Positions 17,171 through 25,509 of a stretch of DNA of 64,000 nucleotides are shown one piece after another. The notes beneath the pieces were generated by a model, which saw only the letters and a list, made by a program, of their open reading frames with translations, did not search any database and was not told the origin of the DNA. The DNA is taken from assembly GCF_002242805.1 (NCBI RefSeq), contig NZ_MCGQ01000020.1, positions 186,227-250,226 of the forward strand, given 5' to 3'. Made by a program: the position numbers and the translations under genes. How positions within the stretch are numbered: the first letter of the stretch is position 1; the number at the start of each line of letters is the position of its first letter. Origin of the DNA: Streptomyces diastatochromogenes. GTDB lineage: Bacteria; Actinomycetota; Actinomycetes; Streptomycetales; Streptomycetaceae.

Positions 17171-18181
17171 ATGGAACTTCACGATGTCTGGTTCGTCCTC
17201 ATCGCCGTCCTGTGGACCGGCTACTTCTTCCTGGAGGGCTTCGACTTCGGGGTCGGCATCCTCACCAAGCTGCTCGCCCGGAACCGGCCCGAGCGCCGGG
17301 TGCTGATCAACACCATCGGGCCCGTCTGGGACGGCAACGAGGTGTGGCTGCTCACGGCGGGCGGTGCGACCTTCGCCGCCTTCCCGGACTGGTACGCCAC
17401 CCTCTTCTCCGGCTTCTATCTGCCGCTGCTGGTCATCCTGGTCTGCCTGATCGTCCGGGGTGTGGCCTTCGAGTACCGGGCGAAGCGGCCCGAGGAGAAC
17501 TGGCAGCGCAACTGGGAGCATGCGATCTTCTGGACCTCGCTCATCCCGGCGTTCTTGTGGGGCGTGGCCTTCGGGAACATCGTGCGGGGCGTGAAGATCG
17601 ACCAGCACTTCGAGTACGTCGGCACCCTCGGGGACCTGTTCAACCCCTACGCCCTGCTCGGCGGTCTGGTGACGCTGACGCTCTTCACCTTCCACGGGGC
17701 GGTCTTCACGGCGCTGAAGACCGTCGGGGACATCCGGCTGCGGGCACGGAAGCTGGCGCTGTGGGTCGGTCTCGTCACGGCCGTCCTGGCGCTCGTCTTC
17801 CTGCTGTGGACGCAGGCCGACAACGGTGACGGCAAGAGCCTGGTGGCCCTGATCGTGGCGGTCGCCGCCCTGGTGGCCGCTCTGGTGGCCAATCAGGCGG
17901 GGCGCGAGGGATGGTCGTTCGCACTGTCCGGCGTGACCATCGTGGCGTCCGTGGCGATGCTCTTCCTGTCGCTCTTCCCGAACGTCATGCCGTCCACGCT
18001 CAACGGGGACTGGAGCCTGACGGTCACCAACGCCTCGTCGAGCCCGTACACCCTGAAGATCATGACGTGGTGCGCGGCCATCGCCACGCCGATCGTTCTG
18101 CTCTACCAGAGCTGGACCTACTGGGTGTTCCGCAAGCGGATCGGCACGCAGCACATCGCTCCTGACGCTGCCGCACACTGA
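17171..18181 (+). CDS. cydB: Cytochrome bd quinol oxidase subunit II
   Basis: A 336-residue partner of CydA with about eight hydrophobic helices. It starts MELHDVWFVLIAVLWTGYF and shows the family's EGFDFGVG and GPVWDGNEVWLL motifs. The start is 15 bases after the cydA stop behind GAGGGGACA. The stop is followed at once by two parS sites and then cydCD. Confidence 0.96.
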   Translation: MELHDVWFVLIAVLWTGYFFLEGFDFGVGILTKLLARNRPERRVLINTIGPVWDGNEVWLLTAGGATFAAFPDWYATLFSGFYLPLLVILVCLIVRGVAFEYRAKRPEENWQRNWEHAIFWTSLIPAFLWGVAFGNIVRGVKIDQHFEYVGTLGDLFNPYALLGGLVTLTLFTFHGAVFTALKTVGDIRLRARKLALWVGLVTAVLALVFLLWTQADNGDGKSLVALIVAVAALVAALVANQAGREGWSFALSGVTIVASVAMLFLSLFPNVMPSTLNGDWSLTVTNASSSPYTLKIMTWCAAIATPIVLLYQSWTYWVFRKRIGTQHIAPDAAAH

Positions 18182-18196
18182 GTCCACCGAGGGTGT

Positions 18197-18210
18197 GTTT
18201 CACGTGAAAC
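18197..18210. other. parS: parS site (exact), cydB-cydCD gap
   Basis: GTTTCACGTGAAAC, extended to the 16 bp TGTTTCACGTGAAACA. The first of two exact sites with centres 37 bp apart. Confidence 0.9.
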
Positions 18211-18231
18211 ACGCCCTCTGGGCCGAAGGGC

Positions 18232-21200
18232 ATGTTTCACGTGAAACCAATCGATCCACGCCTTCTGCACTACGCCCGCGCCACCCGTCTCTTCCTGGTG
18301 GCGGTCGTCGCCCTCGGCGCCCTCGGGGCCGGACTCGTCATCGCCCAGGCGATGCTCATCGCCGAAGTGGTGGTCGGTGCTTTCCAGCACGGGCAGTCGG
18401 TCGCTGAACTGCGCACTCCCCTGCTGCTGTTGGCGGCCGTGGCCGTGGGACGATCGGTTGTCGCGTGGCTCACCGAACTCGCGGCACACCGGGCGAACGC
18501 GGCCGTGAAGTCGGAGCTGCGGGGGCGGCTGCTGGAGCGCGCCGCTCTGCTGGGCCCCGGGTGGCTGAGCGGGCAGCGGACCGGCTCGCTGGTCACCCTG
18601 GCCACCCGTGGGGTCGACGCCCTCGACGACTACTTCTCGCGCTATCTCCCCCAGCTGGGACTCGCGGTGGTCGTCCCGGTGGCCGTGCTGGCGCGGATCG
18701 TCACCGAGGACTGGGTATCGGCGGCGATCATCGTCGGCACCCTGCCGCTGATCCCCCTGTTCATGATGCTGATCGGCTGGGCCACCCAGTCCCGGATGGA
18801 CCGTCAGTGGAGCCTGCTGTCCCGGCTGTCGGGCCACTTCCTGGACGTGGTCGCCGGGTTGCCCACGCTGAAGGTGTTCGGCCGGGCGAAGGCGCAGGCC
18901 GAGTCCATCCGCCGGATCACCGGCGAGTACCGCCAGGCCACCCTGCGGACCCTGCGGATCGCGTTCCTCTCCTCGTTCGCGCTGGAGCTGCTGGCCACGC
19001 TGTCGGTCGCGCTGGTCGCCGTGACGATCGGCATGCGTCTGGTGCACGGCGACATGGACCTGTACATCGGCCTGGTCATCCTGGTGCTGGCGCCCGAGGC
19101 GTATCTTCCGCTGCGCCAGGTGGGAGCGCAGTACCACGCGGCGGCGGAGGGACTGGCCGCCGCGGAGGAGATCTTCGCCGTGCTGGAGACGCCGGTACCG
19201 GCGTCCGGCACCGCGGTGGTGCCCGAGGGTCCGGTGGCCTTCGACGGGGTGACGGTCCGCTATCCGGGGCGGTCGGCGGATGCCGTGACCGACGTGTCGT
19301 TCACCGTCGAGCCCGGCGAGACGCTGGCGCTGGTCGGACCGAGCGGCGCGGGCAAGTCGACGCTGCTGAATGTGCTGATGGGGTTCGTACGGCCCGCCGA
19401 GGGCCGGGTGCGGGTCGGGGGAGCCGATCTCGCGGACGTCGACCTCGAGGAGTGGCGGTCGCGCATCGCGTGGGTACCGCAGCGGCCGCACCTGTACGTC
19501 GGGACCATCACCGAGAACGTCCGCCTGGCCCGGCCCGACGCGGACGACACCGCGGTACGCCGGGCGCTGCGGGACGCGGGCGCGCTGGAGTTCGTGGACG
19601 CGCTGCCCGAGGGGGCCGACACGGTGCTCGGCGAGGACGGGGCCGGGCTGTCCGCGGGGCAGCGGCAGCGGCTCGCGCTGGCCCGGGCCTTCCTCGCCGA
19701 CCGGCCCGTGCTGTTGCTGGACGAGCCGACCGCGGCGCTGGACGGGGCTACCGAGGCGGATGTTGTGGCGGCGGTGCGGCGGCTTGCGGTGGGGCGCACG
19801 GTGCTGCTCGTTGTGCATCGGCCGGCGCTTCTTGCGGTGGCCGACCGGGTGGTGCGGCTGGAGGGGGCGGAACCGATGGCGGCCCGGAGCGGCAGCCGGC
19901 CTCCCAGGGCGCTCACGGACGCCCGCCTCAGCCCACCCGCCACCGGACTCGGTCACCTGGTAGGTGGCCCGACAGAGCAGCCCCCGACGCGATATCGGAG
20001 TGCGCTTGCCCGGGTCCGGGGCCTGGCCGGTCCCCGGCGTGGACGGCTTCTGCTCGCTCTGCTGCTCGGGAGCCTGGCGCTCGGTAGTGCCGTCGGGCTG
20101 ATGGCCACCTCCGGATGGCTGATCTCGCGGGCCTCGCAGCAGCCGCCGGTGCTGTATCTGATGGTGGCGGTGACGGCGACGCGGGCCTTCGGGATCGGGC
20201 GGGCCGTCTTCCGGTACGCCGAGCGGCTGGTGTCGCACGACGCCGTGCTGCGGATGCTGGCCGACACCCGGGTCGCCGTCTACCGGCGGCTGGAGCGGCT
20301 GGCGCCCGCGGGGCTGCGTACGGCCCGCCGCGGCGATCTGCTCTCCCGGCTGGTCGCCGACGTCGACGCGCTCCAGGACTACTGGCTGCGCTGGCTGCTG
20401 CCCGCCGGCGTCGCGGTCGCCGTCTCCACCGCCTCGGTCGCCTTCACGGCCTGGCTGCTGCCCGAGGCCGGAGCCGCCCTCGCGGCGGGGCTCCTCGCGG
20501 CCGGTGTCGGTGTCCCCCTGGTCACCGCGGCCGCGGCCCGGCGGACCGAGCGGCGGCTGGCGCCCGCCCGCGGAGTGCTCGCGACCCGGGTGACCGACCT
20601 GCTCACCGGCACCGCCGAGCTGACCGTCGCCGGCGCGCTGCCGGCCCGTACCACCGCTGCCCGGCAGGCCGACGGCACGCTCACCCGGATCGCCTCGCGC
20701 GCCGCCGCCGTCACCGCACTCGGTGACGGCCTCACCGCGCTGATCTCCGGCCTGACCGTCACCGCCTCCGCCCTGCTCGGCGCCCAGGCGGTGGCCGCCG
20801 GCCGGCTCGGTGGCGTGGCGATGGCCGTGGTGGTCCTCACCCCGCTGGCCGCCTTCGAGGCCGTACTGGGGCTGCCGCTCGCCGTGCGCTACCGGCAGCG
20901 GGTGCGCCGGAGCGCGGAGCGCGTGTACGAGGTACTGGACGCCCCGGAGCCCGTACGCGAGCCGGAGCAGCCCCGGCAGGCGCCCGCCTCACCCTTCCCG
21001 GTCGTGGTCAGGGGCCTGGGCGCCCGGCACGCGGGGCAGCACCAGGACGCGCTCGCCGGACTCGACCTCACGCTGGAGCAGGGCCGCCGGATCGCCGTGG
21101 TCGGTCCTTCCGGCTCCGGTAAGACGACCCTCGCCCAGGTGCTTCTGCGGTTCCTCGACCCGCAGGAGGGCTCGTACACGCTCGCCGGTGTGGACGCGTA

Positions 21201-21744
21201 CGCGCTGGCCGGTGACGACGTACGGCGGCTGGTCGGGCTGTGCGCGCAGGACGCGCACCTCTTCGACAGCAGCGTGCGCGAGAACCTGCTGCTCGCGAAG
21301 AAGGACGCCACCGAGGCCGACCTGCGCGACGCGCTGGCCCGGGCCCGGCTGCTGGACTGGGTGGACGGGCTGCCCGACGGGCTGGACACGTTCGTCGGCG
21401 AGCACGGGGCGCGGCTGTCCGGCGGGCAGCGGCAGCGCCTCGCGCTGGCCCGCGCGCTCCTCGCCGACTTCCCGGTCCTCGTCCTGGACGAGCCCGCCGA
21501 GCACCTGGACCTGCCGACGGCGGACGCGCTCACCGCGGATCTGCTGGCCGCCACAGAGGGCCGTACGACCCTGCTGATCACCCACCGGCTGGCCGGGCTC
21601 GACGCGGTCGACGAGGTGGTCGTGCTCGACGCGGGCCGGGTGGTGCAGCGGGGGCGGTACGCGGAGCTGGCCGCCGTGGACGGGCCGCTGCGGGACCTGG
21701 TGCTGCGGGAGGCGGCGGCGGAGGAGCTGGCGGGAGCGCGGTGA
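18232..21744 (+). CDS. cydCD: Fused CydDC heterodimeric ABC exporter
   Basis: An 1170-residue fusion of two ABC half-transporters that in other bacteria are separate CydD and CydC; the complex exports thiols and heme-related cargo needed to assemble cytochrome bd. Half one: six-helix membrane domain (about 10-310), Walker A GPSGAGKST, signature LSAGQRQR, Walker B LLLDEPTAAL. Half two, after a Pro/Arg-rich linker at about 545-590: Walker A GPSGSGKTT, signature LSGGQRQR, Walker B LVLDEPAEHL. Its ATG lies within a parS site, so the protein begins MFHVKP. A start further downstream is possible but would cut into helix one. Confidence 0.95.
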   Translation: MFHVKPIDPRLLHYARATRLFLVAVVALGALGAGLVIAQAMLIAEVVVGAFQHGQSVAELRTPLLLLAAVAVGRSVVAWLTELAAHRANAAVKSELRGRLLERAALLGPGWLSGQRTGSLVTLATRGVDALDDYFSRYLPQLGLAVVVPVAVLARIVTEDWVSAAIIVGTLPLIPLFMMLIGWATQSRMDRQWSLLSRLSGHFLDVVAGLPTLKVFGRAKAQAESIRRITGEYRQATLRTLRIAFLSSFALELLATLSVALVAVTIGMRLVHGDMDLYIGLVILVLAPEAYLPLRQVGAQYHAAAEGLAAAEEIFAVLETPVPASGTAVVPEGPVAFDGVTVRYPGRSADAVTDVSFTVEPGETLALVGPSGAGKSTLLNVLMGFVRPAEGRVRVGGADLADVDLEEWRSRIAWVPQRPHLYVGTITENVRLARPDADDTAVRRALRDAGALEFVDALPEGADTVLGEDGAGLSAGQRQRLALARAFLADRPVLLLDEPTAALDGATEADVVAAVRRLAVGRTVLLVVHRPALLAVADRVVRLEGAEPMAARSGSRPPRALTDARLSPPATGLGHLVGGPTEQPPTRYRSALARVRGLAGPRRGRLLLALLLGSLALGSAVGLMATSGWLISRASQQPPVLYLMVAVTATRAFGIGRAVFRYAERLVSHDAVLRMLADTRVAVYRRLERLAPAGLRTARRGDLLSRLVADVDALQDYWLRWLLPAGVAVAVSTASVAFTAWLLPEAGAALAAGLLAAGVGVPLVTAAAARRTERRLAPARGVLATRVTDLLTGTAELTVAGALPARTTAARQADGTLTRIASRAAAVTALGDGLTALISGLTVTASALLGAQAVAAGRLGGVAMAVVVLTPLAAFEAVLGLPLAVRYRQRVRRSAERVYEVLDAPEPVREPEQPRQAPASPFPVVVRGLGARHAGQHQDALAGLDLTLEQGRRIAVVGPSGSGKTTLAQVLLRFLDPQEGSYTLAGVDAYALAGDDVRRLVGLCAQDAHLFDSSVRENLLLAKKDATEADLRDALARARLLDWVDGLPDGLDTFVGEHGARLSGGQRQRLALARALLADFPVLVLDEPAEHLDLPTADALTADLLAATEGRTTLLITHRLAGLDAVDEVVVLDAGRVVQRGRYAELAAVDGPLRDLVLREAAAEELAGAR
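18234..18247. other. parS: parS site (exact) overlapping the cydCD start codon
   Basis: GTTTCACGTGAAAC starting at the last base of the cydCD ATG; codons 2-5 read Phe-His-Val-Lys. The second of a close pair. Confidence 0.9.
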
Positions 21745-21825
21745 CGGGCGTACGGGTGCCTCGCCCGAGTGTCCGCGACAGAACGTGAGGCGCCCTGCCG
21801 GCGGCCCTCTGCCGGCGGGGCGGGG

Positions 21826-22695
21826 TCAGACGCGTTCGGCGATCATCCGTTCGATCACGACCGCCACGCCGTCCTCGTTGTTGGCGACCGTACGGCCTGA
21901 GGCGGCGGCGATGACGTCCGGGTGGGCGTTGCCCATCGCGTACGACTGGCCGGCCCAGGTCAGCATCTCGACGTCGTTGGGCATGTCCCCGAAGGCGACG
22001 ACCTCCTCGGGCGTGATGCCGCGCTCGGCGCAGCACAGGGCGAGCGTGCTGGCCTTGGAGACGCTCGGGCCACTGAGTTCCAGCAGGGCGCTGGGGCTGG
22101 AGCGGGTGACGTTGGCGCGGTCGCCGACCGCGAGCCGGGCGAGGGTGAGGAAGGCGTCCGGGTCGAGGTCGGGGTGGTAGGCCAGGATCTTGAGCACGGG
22201 CTGGTCGGCGTCCGGGCCGTCGGCCGCGAGGAGAGCCTCGGCGGGCAGGAGGTTGTCCGGTATCTCCATGTGCAGCTTGGGATAGGCCGGTTCCTGGTGG
22301 AAGCCGTACGTCTGCTCGACCGCGAACACCGTGCCGGGTGCGGCGGAGCGCAGCAGCCGTACGGCGTCCAGCGCGTTCTCCCGGGCCAGTTCGCGCACCT
22401 TCACGAAGCGGTGGGCGCCGGGGCCGCCGTGCAGGTCGACCACGGCGGCGCCGTTGCCGCAGATCGCCAGGCCGTGACCGTGGACGTGCTCGCTGACGAC
22501 GTCCATCCAGCGGGCCGGGCGGCCGGTGACGAAGAAGACCTCGATGCCCGCGGCCTCGGCGGCGGCCAGCGCCGCGACCGTCCTCGGGGAGACCGACTTG
22601 TCGTCGCGCAGGAGAGTGCCGTCGAGGTCGGTGGCGATCAGCCGCGGCGGTAGAGCGGCGGCCGGGGTCCCGGGCTGTCTGGTCGCTGAGGTCAC
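21826..22695 (-). CDS. HAD-superfamily (Cof-type) sugar-phosphate phosphatase
   Basis: About 289 residues. HAD motif I is IATDLDGTLLRDD (nucleophile aspartate), motif II is near FVTGRPARW, motif IV near AFGDMPNDVEML; the cap is the Cof/YbiV C2B type between them. These enzymes dephosphorylate sugar phosphates or cofactors such as pyridoxal phosphate. The start is unclear: GTG 22695 (with GAGAA upstream) is used, and ATG 22713 is the alternative. A paralogue with the same layout lies at 32560-33363. Confidence 0.85.
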   Translation of the reverse strand: MTSATRQPGTPAAALPPRLIATDLDGTLLRDDKSVSPRTVAALAAAEAAGIEVFFVTGRPARWMDVVSEHVHGHGLAICGNGAAVVDLHGGPGAHRFVKVRELARENALDAVRLLRSAAPGTVFAVEQTYGFHQEPAYPKLHMEIPDNLLPAEALLAADGPDADQPVLKILAYHPDLDPDAFLTLARLAVGDRANVTRSSPSALLELSGPSVSKASTLALCCAERGITPEEVVAFGDMPNDVEMLTWAGQSYAMGNAHPDVIAAASGRTVANNEDGVAVVIERMIAERV

Positions 22696-22797
22696 CGGGC
22701 CATTCTCACGCATATGCCAGCACGCCCGTGCGGAAGTCCGCACAGATGAGTCCACTGACACATCGCACATGGCCGACGGACGACGTCTGTCACCCGG

Positions 22798-23700
22798 TCA
22801 GGCGAGCTGGGCGGGCGCCTCCATGGCGATCCGCTCGAAGACCTTCTCGTCCGCGGCGAAGTCCGAGTCCGGGATGGGCCAGTGGATCACGATCTCGGTG
22901 AAGCCCAGCTCCTGGTGGCGCCCGGCGAAGTCCACGAAGGCGTCCAGGGATTCGAGCGGCCGGCCGCGGTCCGGGGTGAAGCCGGTGAGCAGGACCTTCT
23001 CCAGCCCGGTCACGTCCCGTCCGATCGACGCGCAGGTCTCGGACAGCTTCTCCAGCTGTCCGCGCAGCGCCTCGACCGACTGGTCCGGCGTGCCGCTCTC
23101 GTACAGCTTCGGGTCGCCCGTGGTCACCCACGCCTGTCCGTACCGCGCGGCGAGCTTGAGTCCGCGCGGGCCGGTGGCCGCCACCGCGAAGGGCAGCCGG
23201 GGCCGCTGCACACAGCCGGGGATGTTGCGCGCCTCGTGCGCCGAGTAGAACCGGCCCTCGTACGTCACCGCGTCCTCGGTGAGCAGCCGGTCGAGCAGCG
23301 GCACGAACTCGGCGAACCGGTCGGCGCGCTCGCGCGGCGTCCACGGCTCCTGGCCGAGGGCCGTCGCGTCGAAGCCGGTGCCGCCGGCGCCGACGCCCAG
23401 GGTGATGCGGCCGCCGGAGATGTCGTCCAGGGAGATCAGCTCCTTGGCGAGGGTCACCGGGTGCCGGAAGTTCGGCGAGGTGACCAGCGTGCCGAGGCGG
23501 AGCCGGTCGGTGGCGGCCGCGGCGGCGGTCAGCGTCGGTACGGCGCCGAACCACGGGCCGTCGCGGAAGCTGCGCCAGGACAGGTGGTCGTAGGTGTACG
23601 CGGTGTGGAAGCCGAGCTGCTCGGCCCGCACCCAGGCCGAACGGCCGCCCTCGTTCCAGCGGCGGTACGGCAGGATCACGGTGCTCAGACGCAGACTCAT
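22798..23700 (-). CDS. LLM-class F420- or flavin-dependent oxidoreductase
   Basis: A 300-residue luciferase-like TIM-barrel protein. Seen: MSLRLSTVILPYRRWNEG, YTYDHLSWRSF, a conserved glycine-rich stretch LGVGAGGTGFD, and AVAATGPRGLKLAARYG. Actinobacterial members commonly use coenzyme F420 to reduce or oxidise small organic molecules; cofactor and substrate are not provable here. ATG 23700 is chosen over a start 30 bases upstream because the barrel begins at once. Confidence 0.83.
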   Translation of the reverse strand: MSLRLSTVILPYRRWNEGGRSAWVRAEQLGFHTAYTYDHLSWRSFRDGPWFGAVPTLTAAAAATDRLRLGTLVTSPNFRHPVTLAKELISLDDISGGRITLGVGAGGTGFDATALGQEPWTPRERADRFAEFVPLLDRLLTEDAVTYEGRFYSAHEARNIPGCVQRPRLPFAVAATGPRGLKLAARYGQAWVTTGDPKLYESGTPDQSVEALRGQLEKLSETCASIGRDVTGLEKVLLTGFTPDRGRPLESLDAFVDFAGRHQELGFTEIVIHWPIPDSDFAADEKVFERIAMEAPAQLA

Positions 23701-23743
23701 GCGTCCGAGGGTACGGGGGGCCACCGACAATGGCCGAAATCGA

Positions 23744-24283
23744 TCAAGAGAACCGCAGGTAGCGGGGTGGTACCGCCTGGGTGAGCCACACTCCGTTCGC
23801 GCTGACGTGGAAGACGTGGCCGTCGCGGTGCATGGCGCCGGCGTCCACGGCGATCACGACGGGGCGGCCGCGGCGGGCGCCGACCCGGGTCGCGGTCTCG
23901 CGGTCGGCCGAGAGATGGACGTCGTGCCTGCTCATGGGCCGGAGGCCCTCGGCGCGGATCGCGTCCAGGTTGCGCGCCACGGTGCCGTGGTAGAGGTACG
24001 GCGGCGGGGTGGCCGGGGGCAGGCCGAGGTCGACCTCGATGGTGTGGCCCTGGCTGGCACGGATCCTCGTGCCCTCGATCGCGAAGCGCTGCTTGTCGTT
24101 GGCGGCCACCACGTGGTCCAGCTCCTCGCGTGTGAGGCGGAACCCGTGTGCGGCGGCCGCGGCGATCAGGGTGTCGATCTCGACCCAGCCGCCCGGGTCG
24201 AGCGTGAGGCCGATGCGCTCGGGCTGGTGGCGGAGGTGTTTCGAGAGGTACTTCGACACCTTCACGGTGCGTCTTTCTTCCAT
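23744..24283 (-). CDS. kptA: RNA 2'-phosphotransferase KptA/Tpt1
   Basis: A 179-residue enzyme that transfers a 2'-phosphate from RNA to NAD+, giving ADP-ribose 1'',2''-cyclic phosphate. Seen: VSKYLSKHLRHQPE at residues 8-21 (catalytic arginine and histidine), GWVEIDTLI, YHGT, and RPMSRHDVHLSADRETA with RVGARRGRP (NAD+-binding arginines). All expected Tpt1 motifs look intact. Bacteria lack the yeast tRNA-splicing pathway, so the native RNA or ADP-ribosylation substrate is not known. Confidence 0.92.
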   Translation of the reverse strand: MEERRTVKVSKYLSKHLRHQPERIGLTLDPGGWVEIDTLIAAAAAHGFRLTREELDHVVAANDKQRFAIEGTRIRASQGHTIEVDLGLPPATPPPYLYHGTVARNLDAIRAEGLRPMSRHDVHLSADRETATRVGARRGRPVVIAVDAGAMHRDGHVFHVSANGVWLTQAVPPRYLRFS

Positions 24284-24338
24284 GCCTCCAGGGTGCTGGA
24301 GAGACGCGGATCACGCAGGTTGTTTTCGCTCCCGGGTT

Positions 24339-24392
24339 TGATCCACAAGCAAGTGCAGTTATCCACAGGCGAATTGGAGAGGCTGTGGACAA
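24339..24392. other. DnaA-box group between kptA and merR-type gene
   Basis: TTATCCACA (24359-24367) and inverted TGTGGACAA (24384-24392) are exact Streptomyces-type DnaA boxes 16 bases apart; a weaker TGATCCACA lies at 24339-24347. Confidence 0.7.
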
Positions 24393-24404
24393 GTGGCGGG
24401 CGTT

Positions 24405-25352
24405 TTAGGTGGATTCGCCAACTTCGCTGGGTGATCGTGTCCGTGAGGCCAGGTCGTCCAAAGTTCTTGCCCTGACCTCTCGTTCGGCAGCCAGCGCGAT
24501 GAATGTTGACGTGTGTGCGCGGCCAACGAGGCGTTCCACAGCGTTGATCGTCTCTGCGGGGAGGTCGACGGAACGGGTCCGAGCGGGTGGCTCCGGTGAA
24601 TCCTCGGCGCCGAGGCGTGTGCGCAGGTGCTGGACCGCGAACGCGCGCATGGCCCGTGCCAGTTCGGCGTCCACCGTCTGCTGGGCCAGCGGGCGGAGGC
24701 GGCGCACCAGTGAGGCCGCTTCTGCCGCGTGGGCGTCCGTGCGGTGGGTGGGGTCGTCGAGGTAGCGGGCGAAGACGTACTCGGTGGTGAACTCCAGGAA
24801 ACGGGCGGCTATGTGCTCCATCTGGCCCCTCAACTCCCTGAGGTGGCCCGAGATCGCGGAGAGCGGAACCCCGGCGGCATGCAACTCGGCTGCGACGGAC
24901 AGCTCTTGGGGGCTCGGCACGAGGAAGGTGTCGGGGTCGTCGGCCAGCGGTTCCAGTACGCCTAGTTCGACGGCCTCGGTTACGGCGTCCTCGTCGGGGG
25001 TGCCGCCGAAGCGGGCGTTCAGCTCGGTGCGGGTGATGCGGGTCGGTTCCTCGTCGGTCCATGGGCCCTCCACCTCGGTGACCAGGCCCAGGACACCGCC
25101 CAGGCCGCGGCCGGTGTCCCAGGCGTCCAGGAGTTCCCTGATCGAGGCGAGGGTGTAGCCGCGGGCGAGAAGGTGGGTGATCTGGTGGAGGCGGGTGAGG
25201 TGGGCGTCGGAGTAGAGGTTGGCGCGGCCCTGGCGCTCGGGGCGGGGGAGGAGGCCTTTGTCCTGGTAGGCGCGGATGGTTCTTACGGTGGTGTGGGTGT
25301 GGTGGGCCAGGTCTTCGATGCGGTAGGTCTTTGGGGCCGGGGGTTCGGTCAT
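24405..25352 (-). CDS. MerR-family transcriptional regulator
   Basis: A 315-residue regulator. The N-terminal winged helix has YRIEDLAHHTHTTVRTIRAY, QDKGLLPRPER and LARGYTLASIRELLDAWD, the MerR pattern. The large C-terminal domain (about 100-315) has no metal-binding cysteines and is predicted helical, so it probably senses an organic ligand or protein partner. ATG 25352 starts MTEPPAPKTYRIED; earlier in-frame codons read into GC-rich non-coding repeat. Confidence 0.88.
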   Translation of the reverse strand: MTEPPAPKTYRIEDLAHHTHTTVRTIRAYQDKGLLPRPERQGRANLYSDAHLTRLHQITHLLARGYTLASIRELLDAWDTGRGLGGVLGLVTEVEGPWTDEEPTRITRTELNARFGGTPDEDAVTEAVELGVLEPLADDPDTFLVPSPQELSVAAELHAAGVPLSAISGHLRELRGQMEHIAARFLEFTTEYVFARYLDDPTHRTDAHAAEAASLVRRLRPLAQQTVDAELARAMRAFAVQHLRTRLGAEDSPEPPARTRSVDLPAETINAVERLVGRAHTSTFIALAAEREVRARTLDDLASRTRSPSEVGEST

Positions 25353-25423
25353 GTGGGGTTCCTCGGCTGGTGGCCGGAGTGGGGGCTGGGCGGGGGTGGG
25401 CTTCGCTTGCCCGCGCCGGCGGG

Positions 25424-25497
25424 GTGCCGCTGCGCCCACCCGTGCCGCCCCAGCGGCACGATTGCCCGCAGCTACGGCGGTGCGGGTGCCCGCAGCT
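25424..25497. repeat. Small GC-rich intergenic repeat with dyad and direct repeat
   Basis: GTGCCGCTG (25424-25432) and CAGCGGCAC (25451-25459) form a 9 bp dyad, followed by two copies of TGCCCGCAGCT (25463-25473 and 25487-25497). It resembles short interspersed sequences common between Streptomyces genes, from memory; it may also end transcription of the gene downstream of it. Confidence 0.4.
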
Positions 25498-25509
25498 GAC
25501 TACTCCCGC

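Noticed and set aside
15077..18187. Long open frame on the minus strand opposite cydA/cydB
   Set aside because: It is antisense to genes with complete family motifs; such frames arise from the high third-position GC, and its translation is low-complexity Gly/Asp/Arg/His-rich.
18118..20238. Minus-strand frame opposite cydCD containing MFHVKH
   Set aside because: The peptide comes from the palindromic parS sites; the rest is antisense to the ABC domains.
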